This document shows, piece by piece, positions 24,892 to 34,175 of a stretch of DNA of 64,000 nt (positions are counted from its first letter, which is position 1; each line of letters starts with the position of its first letter). Both the position numbers and the translations under genes were made by a program. Source of the DNA: Agromyces albus (GTDB taxonomy: Bacteria; Actinomycetota; Actinomycetes; Actinomycetales; Microbacteriaceae). The DNA lies in the NCBI RefSeq assembly GCF_004134825.1, contig NZ_SDPN01000001.1, forward strand, positions 124,001-188,000, in the 5' to 3' direction. Below the pieces are notes generated by a model, which saw only the letters and a program-made list of their open reading frames with translations, was not told where the DNA came from and did no database searches.

Positions 24892-25788
24892 ATGCAGAGC
24901 GGCATCCCCATCGAGATCACCGGTCTCAGCAAGCACTTCGGTCAGGTCGTCGCGGTCGACGACCTGACGTTCACGGTGCATCCCGGGCGGGTCACCGGCT
25001 TCCTCGGCCCGAACGGCGCCGGCAAGACCACGACGCTGCGCGTGCTGCTCGGGCTCGTGCATCCGAGTGCCGGCACCGCGACGTTCGGCGGCACGCCTTA
25101 TGCAGCGCTGCCCCGGCCGCTCGAGACGGTGGGCGCCGCGCTCGACGCGAACTTCCATCCGGGCCGCACGGCTCGCGACCACCTCAAGGTGTACGCGACC
25201 GCGACCGGTCTTTCGAAAGCGAGAGTTCCGGTGGTGCTCGAGCAAGTGGGCATGACCGAGTTCGCCGACCGGCGGGTCGGCGGGTACTCGCTCGGCATGC
25301 GCCAGCGACTCGCGCTCGCCTACACGCTGCTCGGCGACCCCGGCGTGTTCGTGCTCGACGAGCCGATCAACGGCCTCGACCCCGAGGGCATCAAGTGGAT
25401 CCGCGGCTTCCTGCAGAACCTCGCCCACGAGGGCCGCACGGTGCTCGTGAGTTCGCACCTCCTGAGCGAGGTGCAGCAGAGCGTCGACGAGGTCATCATC
25501 ATCTCGAAGGGCAGGCTCGTGAAGAGCGGCACGCTCGTGAGCCTCGAGCTCGACGCGGCCCCGCGCACGATCGCCGACTCACCCGACCGCGAGGCGCTCT
25601 CCGCCGCGCTCGACGAAGCGGGCCTCGAGTACACCGAGGGTCGCAACGGCTTCATCGTCAACGAGCCCGACCCGGGCCGCGTCGGCCACGCGGCGTTCCT
25701 CGGCGGTGTCGAGCTGAACACCCTGCACCGGCTGAAATCGGGGCTCGAAGAGTCGTTCCTCTCGCTCGTCGGTGGGGGTGAGCAGTAG
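24892..25788 (+). CDS. ABC-2 type transporter ATP-binding protein
   Basis: The 298-residue ATPase starts at the ATG at 24892, with GGAGGAGAG upstream; the frame is open for 18 more codons without a site. It has Walker A GPNGAGKTT near residue 37, signature YSLGMRQRLALA near 128 and Walker B VFVLDEPINGLDPEG near 148, then a C-terminal extension typical of DrrA/BcrA-like exporters. The permease follows with no gap. Likely role: energising export of a lipophilic compound or drug. Confidence 0.92.
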   Translation: MQSGIPIEITGLSKHFGQVVAVDDLTFTVHPGRVTGFLGPNGAGKTTTLRVLLGLVHPSAGTATFGGTPYAALPRPLETVGAALDANFHPGRTARDHLKVYATATGLSKARVPVVLEQVGMTEFADRRVGGYSLGMRQRLALAYTLLGDPGVFVLDEPINGLDPEGIKWIRGFLQNLAHEGRTVLVSSHLLSEVQQSVDEVIIISKGRLVKSGTLVSLELDAAPRTIADSPDREALSAALDEAGLEYTEGRNGFIVNEPDPGRVGHAAFLGGVELNTLHRLKSGLEESFLSLVGGGEQ

Positions 25789-26619
25789 ATGTCGTTCCTC
25801 CGCGCGATCGCCTCCGAGTTCCAGAAGGTCTTCACCACGCGCATGTGGTGGCTGCTCGCTCTCCTGCTCGCCGGCTATGTCGCCCTCATGTCGGGCGGGT
25901 TCGGCGCCTTTCTCGGCTGGGCGAGTGAGAATCCGGATGCCGCGGCCTCCGCGGGCGGTGGCACGGCCATCCCGCCGGGGCTCGACATCGCCCCGCTCGT
26001 CTACAGCTTCGCGACATCGATCGGCTACGTCTTCCCGGTGCTCCTCGGCGCGCTCGCCGTCACGGGCGAGTTCCGGCACAAGACCCTCACGCCCACGTTC
26101 CTCGCCGAGCCGCACCGCACGACCGTGCTCACCGCGAAGTTCCTCTCGCAGCTTGCGATGGGTGCAGGGCTCGGCGTGATCGCGTTCGCCGTCTCGGTCG
26201 GCACCGGAGCGGCTGCCCTCGCGGGCTTCGGCCTCGACACGGGCCTCGACGACCCCGACACCTGGGCGCTCATCGGACGCGGCGTGCTCGCGATGGCGCT
26301 CTGGGGCGCGATCGGCGTCGGGCTCGGCGCGCTCGTGCCCAACCAGGTGGCCGCGATCGTCATCGTCATCGCGTTCACCCAGTTCGTCGAGCCGATCCTT
26401 CGGTTCACGGCCTCGCTCAACGAGGTCACCGCGAACATCGGCAAGTTCCTGCCGGGTGCCGCGAGCGACGCCCTCGTCGGGGCGTCGTTCTACAACATCG
26501 CCTCGCTCGGTGCCGCAGCCGCCCTCGAGTGGTGGCAGGGCGGGGTCGTGCTGCTCGGCATCGCCGTGGTCGCGACGTTCATCGGGGCGGCGACCACCTG
26601 GCGAGGGGACGTGTCGTAG
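25789..26619 (+). CDS. ABC-2 type transporter permease
   Basis: The 276-residue permease has six hydrophobic segments, with the ABC-2 pattern SEFQKVFTTRMWWLLALLLAG at the N-terminus and TGEFRHKTLTPTFLAEPHR near residue 90, the cytoplasmic coupling loop of this family. The ATG abuts the ATPase TAG stop. Together they form a two-gene exporter. No regulator is adjacent. Confidence 0.9.
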   Translation: MSFLRAIASEFQKVFTTRMWWLLALLLAGYVALMSGGFGAFLGWASENPDAAASAGGGTAIPPGLDIAPLVYSFATSIGYVFPVLLGALAVTGEFRHKTLTPTFLAEPHRTTVLTAKFLSQLAMGAGLGVIAFAVSVGTGAAALAGFGLDTGLDDPDTWALIGRGVLAMALWGAIGVGLGALVPNQVAAIVIVIAFTQFVEPILRFTASLNEVTANIGKFLPGAASDALVGASFYNIASLGAAAALEWWQGGVVLLGIAVVATFIGAATTWRGDVS

Positions 26620-26621
26620 GC

Positions 26622-27743
26622 GTGGACCTGGCAAGGCTCCGGCAGTTGCGGCTCCACGTGCAGGGAGTGCGCGAGCCGGTCGCCGCCTCGGCGCCCGAGG
26701 TCGTCGAGCGCTTCGTCGCCGTGCAGTCGCAGGAGTTCGTGCCGGCCCAGTGGGGCCTCGCGGCGCGGGTGCGCTCCGAGCACCGCCCCGACGCGGCATC
26801 CGTCGCCGCCTCGATCGACCGCGGCGAGATCCTGCGCACGCACGTGCTGCGACCGACGTGGCATTTCGTGAGCCCCGCGGATGCCAGGTGGCTGCTCGAG
26901 CTCTCGGCAGATCGCGTGCACCGGCTGAACGCGACGTACTACCGCCGGGTCGGTCTCGAAGGTGAAGCGGCCGCTCGCGGCCTCGATGTCGTGGCCCGCG
27001 CACTCGAAGGCGGACACCGCACCCGGGCGCAACTGACGGCGGCGCTCGACGAGGCCGGGTCGCCCATGGCGGGCCTCGCCTTCGGCTACCTGCTCATGCT
27101 CGCCGAGCTCGAACGCGTCGCGATCAGCGGCGCGAACGTCGGCAAGCAGCGCACCTACGCGGCGTTCGACGAACGGGTGCCGGCTTCGGCGCCCAAGCCG
27201 CGTGACGAGGCGCTCGCCGAGCTCGCCGAGCGCTTCATCGGCTCACGTGGGCCGGCGAACGAGCGCGACTTCGCGGCCTGGTCGGGCTTCACGCTCGGCG
27301 ACGCACGACAGGCGTTCGCCGACGCCGCCGACCGAAGCGACGGACGCATAACGACCGTCGACGTCGACGGCGCGGCCCAGTGGCTGGATACCTCGACGGT
27401 GCCGGATGCCGCGGCGGCAGCCTCGGCGACCGACAGCGACACCGACCGCGTCGACCTGCTGCAGGCCTACGACGAATACATCATGGGCTACGCGGCGCCC
27501 CGCGCGTACCTGCAGTCGCCGGAGCGGCCGGCCCCCGTGGGTGCAGAGTTCCCGCTGCACGCGCTCATGATCGGCGGGGTCATGTGCGGCCGGTGGGCGC
27601 CGGTCGTGAACGCGAAGCATGCGGTGGTGCGCATCGTGCCGTGGCGCACGTTCTCACCTGCCGAGGAGCGCTCGCTCGCGGCATCCGTCGCCGAGCTCGA
27701 ACGGTTCCTCGGCCTGCCCGTCACCGTCGACCGGAACTCATGA
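26622..27743 (+). CDS. Winged-helix DNA-binding protein, AlkZ-like (HTH_42)
   Basis: The 373-residue protein starts at a GTG two bases after the permease stop. It has VERFVAVQSQEFVPAQWGLAAR near residue 30, whose Q-x-Q motif corresponds to the catalytic motif of AlkZ-type glycosylases that unhook interstrand DNA crosslinks, and RPTWHFVSPADARWLLEL near residue 80. AKHAVVRIVPW near the C-terminus also matches. Spacing suggests co-transcription with the ABC-2 exporter, an arrangement expected for self-protection against a DNA-alkylating compound. The catalytic role is inferred from family motifs. Confidence 0.82.
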   Translation: MDLARLRQLRLHVQGVREPVAASAPEVVERFVAVQSQEFVPAQWGLAARVRSEHRPDAASVAASIDRGEILRTHVLRPTWHFVSPADARWLLELSADRVHRLNATYYRRVGLEGEAAARGLDVVARALEGGHRTRAQLTAALDEAGSPMAGLAFGYLLMLAELERVAISGANVGKQRTYAAFDERVPASAPKPRDEALAELAERFIGSRGPANERDFAAWSGFTLGDARQAFADAADRSDGRITTVDVDGAAQWLDTSTVPDAAAAASATDSDTDRVDLLQAYDEYIMGYAAPRAYLQSPERPAPVGAEFPLHALMIGGVMCGRWAPVVNAKHAVVRIVPWRTFSPAEERSLAASVAELERFLGLPVTVDRNS

Positions 27744-28127
27744 GGCGCTGATCATCCGGCGGTGCTTCACCTCGGCCATGTTGGCGTCGGCCCAGTCCTT
27801 CATGTGCCACACGATCGGCATCAGGCTCTCGCCCAGCGCGCTGAGCGAGTACTCGACGTGCGCCGGGTACACCTGCTTCACCTCGCGACCGACGATGCCG
27901 TCGCGCTCGAGCAGCCGCAGCGTCTCGGTGAGCATCTTCTGGCTGGCCCCGGGTATCCGTGTGCGCAGTTCGGAGTGGCGCAGCGGATGCCCCGACAACT
28001 CGAGCAGCACAAGCGTCGTCCACTTCGTGGCGAGGATCTCGAGCACCTGGCGCGAGGGACACTCGGCCAAGTAGTCCGCGTAGGCGTTCTTCGCGACGGC
28101 GCGCCTCTGGTCGGCGGTGAGGGTCAC
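27738..28127 (-). CDS. HxlR family transcriptional regulator
   Basis: The 129-residue protein starts at the GTG at 28127 with GGAGG just before it. The family pattern is ECPSRQVLEILATKWTTLVLLELSGHPLRHSELRTRIPGASQKMLTETLRLLERDGIVGREV in pieces from residue 24 to 86, including the N-terminal Cys. Its end overlaps the end of the AlkZ-like gene by six bases, tail to tail. It is divergent from an azoreductase gene, the usual HxlR target, and a 16-base palindrome lies between them. Confidence 0.92.
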   Translation of the reverse strand: MTLTADQRRAVAKNAYADYLAECPSRQVLEILATKWTTLVLLELSGHPLRHSELRTRIPGASQKMLTETLRLLERDGIVGREVKQVYPAHVEYSLSALGESLMPIVWHMKDWADANMAEVKHRRMISAS

Positions 28128-28173
28128 TCGTCCTCCATGATCTCGGTCGGGGTGGGCACCTTCAGCACCCGAC

Positions 28174-28189
28174 GGCACTTCGAAGTGCC
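28174..28189. promoter_or_regulatory. Perfect 16-base palindrome, candidate HxlR operator
   Basis: GGCACTTCGAAGTGCC lies midway between the HxlR start (28127) and the azoreductase start (28300). The perfect symmetry and location suggest an operator for the divergent pair. Confidence 0.5.
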
Positions 28190-28299
28190 TGCTGTTGCGG
28201 ATGCCGCAGCGCTGTGAGTATCGAAACCGCCGCGCGGCCCGAACCATTCCGGGCCTGGCGGCGAGAGGTCCGCGACATCCGCTTCACCAGAGGAAACCC

Positions 28300-28932
28300 A
28301 TGACTCACCTGCTGCACGTCAACGCATCCGCCCGGGGCGACGCCAGCCGCTCGCTCGAGCTGGCGACCCGCTTCATCACTGAGCTCGAGGCGACCGACGA
28401 TGGCCTGACCGTGGACCGGCTCGATGTCTTCGACGGCTCGCTTCCGGAGTTCGGCACGGTTGCCGCGGGCGCGAAGATGGCGGTCTTCGCCGGCCAGGAC
28501 CAGACGACCGAGGAGCGCCGCGCCTGGGACGACGCCCGCGCGGTGTTCGATCGGTTCGCCGCGGCCGACGTCTACGTGTTCAATGTGCCCTTCTGGAACG
28601 CCGGCGTGCCGTACGCACTGAAGCAGCTCGTCGACGTGATCACCCAGCCCGGCTGGACGTTCGCCTTCGATCCCGAGCACGGCTACCGCGGCCTCCTGGA
28701 GGGGAAGCGGGCGTTCGTGGTCTACACGAGCGGCGTGTACGCCGACGGGCGGCCGCCGTCGTTCGGCGCCGACTTCACGACCACCTTCTTCCGGGACTGG
28801 CTGGAGTTCATCGGCATCGCCGACGTGCACGAGGTGCGATACGGGCCGACCGTCGTCAATGCCGACGTCGAGGGCACGCGCCGCGCGGCGATCGACGCGA
28901 CCGTGACGGCCGCGCGGCGATTCGCGGCGTGA
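28300..28932 (+). CDS. azoR: FMN-dependent NAD(P)H oxidoreductase, azoreductase family
   Basis: The 210-residue flavoprotein starts at an ATG after AGAGGAAA. It has the phosphate-binding start LLHVNASARGDASRS, VYVFNVPFWNAGVPYALKQLVDVITQPGWTF in pieces from residue 90 to 120, and VVYTSGVYADG near 142, which define the AzoR/quinone reductase group. It is divergent from an HxlR-type regulator, as for yodB/azoR-like stress systems. Probable role: two-electron reduction of quinones or electrophiles. Confidence 0.9.
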   Translation: MTHLLHVNASARGDASRSLELATRFITELEATDDGLTVDRLDVFDGSLPEFGTVAAGAKMAVFAGQDQTTEERRAWDDARAVFDRFAAADVYVFNVPFWNAGVPYALKQLVDVITQPGWTFAFDPEHGYRGLLEGKRAFVVYTSGVYADGRPPSFGADFTTTFFRDWLEFIGIADVHEVRYGPTVVNADVEGTRRAAIDATVTAARRFAA

Positions 28933-29042
28933 TCGTCGAATGACGTCACAACTCCGGAGACGCGTACCGACGCGCCGGCGAGCCGACCGAGTCGCGCGGC
29001 GTGTCGCACGGTATCTCCGGAGTAGTGCATCGAGCCGCTCGA

Positions 29043-29048
29043 TACGAT
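29043..29048 (+). promoter_or_regulatory. Leaderless -10 box for the DUF1304 gene
   Basis: TACGAT is followed by six bases and the ATG at 29055. Confidence 0.55.
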
Positions 29049-29054
29049 CGCGGC

Positions 29055-29435
29055 ATGGCCGTCATCGCGAGCATCATCGTCGCCCTCGCCGCGCTCCTGC
29101 ACGGCTACATCTTCCTGCTCGAGAGCGTGCTGTGGGCGAAGCCCGCCACGTGGAAGCGGTTCGGCGTCGCCGACCAGGCGAGCGCCGATGTGACGAAGCC
29201 CATGGCCTACAACCAGGGGTTCTACAACCTGTTCCTCGGGCTCGGCGCAGCCCTCGGGCTCATCCTGTTCTGGACGGGAGCCGACTCGGTCGGGAAGGCG
29301 CTCGTGCTCTTCACGACGGGGTGCATGGTGCTCGCCGCTGCGGTGCTCATCACGACCGGGCGCGGCTACCTGAAGCCCGCGCTCATCCAGGGCACGCTGC
29401 CGCTCATCGGCTTCGTACTGTTCCTCTTCACCTGA
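29055..29435 (+). CDS. DUF1304 family membrane protein
   Basis: The 126-residue protein has four membrane helices. The helix-1 end HGYIFLLESVLWAKPATWKRFGV and the segment NQGFYNLFLGLGAALGL are the conserved features of the DUF1304 family. No function is established for the family. The ATG at 29055 is favoured over an upstream start because a -10 box lies six bases before it and the extra residues are not hydrophobic. Confidence 0.88.
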   Translation: MAVIASIIVALAALLHGYIFLLESVLWAKPATWKRFGVADQASADVTKPMAYNQGFYNLFLGLGAALGLILFWTGADSVGKALVLFTTGCMVLAAAVLITTGRGYLKPALIQGTLPLIGFVLFLFT

Positions 29436-29472
29436 GCCGGGCTGCCGGCCGCGCGGGCGCTGAGACGCCGGC

Positions 29473-29868
29473 TCAGTCGGCTTCGGTTTCGGCGTCGCCG
29501 TCGGGTGCCGCCGGCGGCGGCGAGTTGAGCTTCAGGCGGTCGATGAGCGCACCGGCGTGATTGGTGCTCACGATGAGCCGCGTGAACTCGCCCGCGGCGA
29601 GCTCGATCACGACGGCGGGCCGCTTGCCCTTGGCGATCACGAAATCGCTGCCGCCGTGGTATTTCCAGACGCCCACCGCGACGACGAGCGGGATCGCCGA
29701 GCCGCGTACGCGGATGCCGCGGATCCAGATCCACGGGTCGTCGGTGATCGTGGCCGACTTGATGTCATCACGCTGCACCACGATGTCATCGGCGCGCAGC
29801 GCGAGCGACTTCTCGGCCGGAGTGAGGTGAACCTCGATCCGGTCGGTGTGCACGCGGAGGTGGGCCAT
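29473..29868 (-). CDS. Conserved hypothetical protein, PH-like beta domain
   Basis: The 131-residue protein starts at the ATG at 29868; the frame is open upstream but without a ribosome site. It is mostly beta-strand, with a pattern like IEVHLTPAEKSLALRADDIVVQ and IRVRGSAIPLVVAVGVWKYHGGSDFVIAKGKRPAVVIEL in pieces, which suggests a PH-like fold. It ends in an acidic Ala/Pro tail. It lies downstream of the hem operon terminator on the same strand and is probably transcribed separately. Function unknown. Confidence 0.65.
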   Translation of the reverse strand: MAHLRVHTDRIEVHLTPAEKSLALRADDIVVQRDDIKSATITDDPWIWIRGIRVRGSAIPLVVAVGVWKYHGGSDFVIAKGKRPAVVIELAAGEFTRLIVSTNHAGALIDRLKLNSPPPAAPDGDAETEAD

Positions 29869-29945
29869 GGTTCCATCCTGCCCGAGTCGGCGGCCCGCCG
29901 TGGTGTCGATGCCCGACAAACCCGCAAACGATTCATGCACGATTC

Positions 29946-29994
29946 CTTGCGGCACCACCTCAACCGGTTACGCCCGGTGAGCGGATGCCGCAAG
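29946..29994 (-). terminator. Nested stem-loop after hemL
   Basis: Outer 9-bp arms CTTGCGGCA (29946-29954) and TGCCGCAAG (29986-29994) enclose an inner stem ACCGG/CCGGT with a six-base loop. It starts six bases after the hemL stop, in the right place to end the hem transcript. Confidence 0.65.
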
Positions 29995-29999
29995 CCCGA

Positions 30000-31363
30000 T
30001 CAGGCAGGGCGAGCGGATGCCGCGGCGCGAGCCGCCCCCGGCAGCGCGTCGAGCACGCGGCCGATCGCGGCCTCGTCGTGCGCCGCCGTGACGAACCACG
30101 CCTCGAACACGCTCGGCGGCAGGGAGACCCCCGCCTCGAGCATCGCGTGGAAGAACGGCGAGTACCGCCACGACTCCTGGCGCAGCACGCCGGCGTAGTC
30201 GTGCACTCCCCCGGCGACCGCCTCGCCGAACACGAAGCTGAAGAGGTTGCCGGCGTGCTGCGTACGGTGCGCGACGCCTTCTGCGGTGAGCGCTGCGGAG
30301 ACCGCGTCGCTGATCGTCGCGGCAGTGGCGTCGAGCTGCTCGTACACCGCGGCATCCGCTGCCCTGAGCGTTGCGATGCCCGCCGCGACCGCGACGGGGT
30401 TGCCCGAGAGGGTGCCCGCTTGGTAGACCGGCCCGAGCGGCGCGAGCTGGTCCATGATCTCGGTGCGGCCGCCGAGCGCGGCGACGGGCATTCCGCCACC
30501 GATGACCTTGCCGAAGGTCAGGAGGTCGGGGGTGTAGGCGGAATCGGTGCCGTTCTCGAGCCCCCACCAGCCGGCGGCCGAGACGCGGAAGCCCGTGAGC
30601 ACCTCGTCGGAGATGACGAGCGCGCCGTGCGCATGGGCGAGGTCGACGAGCGCGCGGTTGAAGCCGGGAAGCGGCGGCACGACGCCCATGTTCGCCGCGG
30701 CAGCCTCGGTGATGACGGCGGCGATGCGGTCGCCGTGCTCGGCGAAGACGGCGCGCAGGGCGTCGAGGTCGTTGTAGGGCGCCACGAGGGTGAGCGCGGC
30801 GATCTCGCGGGGCACTCCGGCCGAGCCGGGCAGCGCGAAGGTCGCGAGGCCCGAGCCGGCCTCGGCGAGCAGTCCGTCGGAGTGGCCGTGGTAGTGACCG
30901 GAGAACTTCACGAGCAGATCGCGGCCGGTGAATCCGCGAGCGAGACGGATGGCGCTCATCGTCGCCTCAGTGCCCGTCGAGACGAGGCGCAGCTTCTCGA
31001 CGGGGGCGATGCGTTCCTCGACGAGCTCGGCGAGTTCGGTCTCGGCGGGCGTGGAGGAGCCGAACGAGAGACCACGTGCCGCGGCATCCGTCACCGCCTC
31101 GACGACCCTGGGGTCGGCGTGCCCGAGGATCGCGGGGCCCCAGCCGGCGACGAGGTCGACGTACTCACGGCCCTCGGCGTCGGTGACGTACGGGCCCCGC
31201 GCCGAGACGAGGAAGCGCGGCGTGCCGCCGACCGAGCGGAACGCCCGCACGGGCGAGTTGACGCCACCGGGGATCGCTGCCTGGGCGCGGGCGAAGAGCC
31301 CGGCGTTCGTCACTTCCGCCGGTTGAGTGGCCATAGAAGCAGGCGTCTCGAAACCCTCGGCGC

Positions 31364-31367
<4 letters not shown>
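30000..31367 (-). CDS. hemL: Glutamate-1-semialdehyde 2,1-aminomutase
   Basis: The 455-residue PLP enzyme makes 5-aminolevulinate from glutamate-1-semialdehyde. [19 protein letters not shown] marks the N-terminus of the family; the PLP lysine is in [11 protein letters not shown] (Lys287 from this start), with [15 protein letters not shown] after it. I start at the GTG at 31367, which overlaps the hemB stop and has AAGGGAG before it. The first 18 residues then include [14 protein letters not shown], encoded by a repeat element; an internal ATG at residue 12 or GTG at residue 19 are alternatives giving a more usual N-terminus. Confidence 0.95.
31321..31355. repeat. Degenerate REP-like element at the hemL start
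   Basis: GGTTGAGTGGCCATAGAAGC and the end GTCTCGAAACC match the 41-bp family with several changes. It lies inside the hemL reading frame just after the start codon and is translated. Confidence 0.7.
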
Positions 31368-32362
<995 letters not shown>

Positions 32363-32369
32363 ACGACCA

Positions 32370-32375
32370 AGCCTA
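32370..32375 (-). promoter_or_regulatory. Leaderless -10 box for hemB, internal to the hem operon
   Basis: TAGGCT (minus strand) is followed by seven bases and the GTG of hemB, in the 50-base gap after hemD. It would give a separate hemB-hemL transcript. Confidence 0.55.
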
Positions 32376-32412
32376 CGGTGCGGCACCGGCGACCCGAGCG
32401 TCGAGCGAGCGG

Positions 32413-33225
32413 TCAGGCGTTCGCCGTCGCCGCCGTCACGACGGCATCGATGAGGGACTCGGCGGTGCGCTCGCGCGCGACGACGTCGACGCGAAGGCCG
32501 AGCTCGGCAGCGTCGCGCTGCGTCTGCGGGCCGATCGCCGCGACGAGGATCGACTCGGGAATCGGCCCGAGTTGCTGCTGCACCTGCTCGGCCACGCTGC
32601 CGGACGTCACGAGCACGGCGTTCACGCGGCCGGCCCGAACGTCGGCTGCAACCTTCGACGCCACCGGCACACCCACGGTGCGGTAGGCGACGACGGCCTC
32701 GACGTGGTGCCCGGCGCGAGCCAGGCCGAGGGAGAGCACTTGCTTCGCGATCGCCGAACGGAGCGCCAGAATCCGGAGCGGGGTGACGCCGCCGGTCGCG
32801 GCCTCCCACTCCTCGAGCAGGCCCTGTGCCGAGTTGTCTTCGGCCGGCACGATGTCGACGTGGTAGCCGGCGGCGAGGAGTGCGGCGGCCGTGGTCTCAC
32901 CGACGGCGGCGACCTTGGTCGCTTCGGGGATCACCGCGCCGTACGACGACAGCACGTCGACCGTCGTCGCGCTCGTGACCGTGAGCCAGTCGAAGCCGCC
33001 GGCGGCGAGCTTCGCGAGCGCCGCCTCGAGGGCGGGCTGGTCGTCGGTCGGCGCGAAGTTGATGAGCGGGGCCACGATGGGTGTTGCGCCGCGCGCACGA
33101 AGGGCCGCTGCGACTCCGTCGCCCCAAGGCCCGCCGCGCGGGACGAGCACTCGCCATCCGGCCAGGGGCTTGCCCCCGCCCGAAGGCAGATTGATCGCGC
33201 CGGTCATCGGCTCGAATTCGCTCAC
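32413..33225 (-). CDS. hemD: Uroporphyrinogen-III synthase
   Basis: The 270-residue protein has the two-lobed HemD fold: [25 protein letters not shown] near residue 23, [15 protein letters not shown] near 78, LLLRS-like [13 protein letters not shown] near 150 and [14 protein letters not shown] near 202. HemD is poorly conserved, and position in a hem cluster is important for the call. The start overlaps the hemC stop by four bases. It cyclises hydroxymethylbilane with inversion of ring D. Confidence 0.9.
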   Translation of the reverse strand: MSEFEPMTGAINLPSGGGKPLAGWRVLVPRGGPWGDGVAAALRARGATPIVAPLINFAPTDDQPALEAALAKLAAGGFDWLTVTSATTVDVLSSYGAVIPEATKVAAVGETTAAALLAAGYHVDIVPAEDNSAQGLLEEWEAATGGVTPLRILALRSAIAKQVLSLGLARAGHHVEAVVAYRTVGVPVASKVAADVRAGRVNAVLVTSGSVAEQVQQQLGPIPESILVAAIGPQTQRDAAELGLRVDVVARERTAESLIDAVVTAATANA

Positions 33226-34175
33226 TGCGACTCCTCAGGTGGTGCGAGTTCGGCGGCGCCGTTGCCGAGGAGTTCTGCGACGGCCCGTTCGGCGACGTCG
33301 CGTGCCGCATCCGCCAAATCGGCGGCCGAGCGGCTGTCGGGGGTGGCCGCGTGCGAGCTCGTGAGCTGCCGCGTCCCGTCGGCACTGTACACGGTCGCCG
33401 TCAGGAACAGAAGTTCCCCATCCACAAAGGCGGTCGCGCCCACCGGGGCGGTGCAACCCGCCTCGAGGCCCGCGAGCACGAGCCGTTCGGCGAGCACCGT
33501 GGCACGGCTCGTGCCGTGGTCGATCGAGTCGAGTGCGAGTTCGAGCTGGCGGTCTCCGCGCTCACGGCGCACCTCGATCGCGAGGGCGCCCTGACCCGGC
33601 GCGGTGGGCCAGTCGCTGAGCTCGAAGAGCTCGGTCACCGCCTCCATGCGCCCGAGCCGGCCAAGCCCGGCGGCGGCGAGCACGACCGCGTCGAGCTCAC
33701 CGGTCTCGACCTTGCCGAGGCGGGTGTCGATGTTGCCGCGGATGTCGACGGCGACCACGTCGGGCCGGGCCGCGGCGAGCTGGGCGATGCGCCGCGGCGA
33801 ACCCGTGCCGATGCGCGCACCGGCGGGGAGGGTCTCGAGCGTCAGCCCGTCGCGCGCACAGAGGGCGTCGCGGGCGTCGGCGCGCTTCGGCACCGCACCG
33901 AGCCGGAGCTGCGGGTGGTCGGCCGTCGGGAGGTCTTTCAGGGAGTGCACGACGACGTCGCACTCGCCGGCGATGAGCGCTTCACGGAGCGCGGCGGCGA
34001 AGACGCCGGTGCCGCCGAGCGACGAGAGCGACGCCCGCGAGGTGTCGCCCTCGGTCGTGACCGGCACGAGCTCGATCTCGGCGCCCGTGGCCTTCGCAAG
34101 CCGATCGGCGATCTGGCGCGTCTGGGCCATCGCCAGGGCGCTCGCCCTGGTGCCCACCCGGATGACCGCGGTCAT
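33222..34175 (-). CDS. hemC: Hydroxymethylbilane synthase (porphobilinogen deaminase)
   Basis: The 317-residue enzyme starts at the ATG at 34175, overlapping the ferrochelatase stop (ATGA). It has IRVGTRASALAMAQTRQIAD at the N-terminus, VVHSLKDLPT (near 82), ARIGTGSPRRIAQL (near 128), and the cofactor-binding cysteine in LEAGCTAPVG (Cys241). Together these define HemC. It polymerises four porphobilinogens for HemD. Confidence 0.96.
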   Translation of the reverse strand: MTAVIRVGTRASALAMAQTRQIADRLAKATGAEIELVPVTTEGDTSRASLSSLGGTGVFAAALREALIAGECDVVVHSLKDLPTADHPQLRLGAVPKRADARDALCARDGLTLETLPAGARIGTGSPRRIAQLAAARPDVVAVDIRGNIDTRLGKVETGELDAVVLAAAGLGRLGRMEAVTELFELSDWPTAPGQGALAIEVRRERGDRQLELALDSIDHGTSRATVLAERLVLAGLEAGCTAPVGATAFVDGELLFLTATVYSADGTRQLTSSHAATPDSRSAADLADAARDVAERAVAELLGNGAAELAPPEESQ

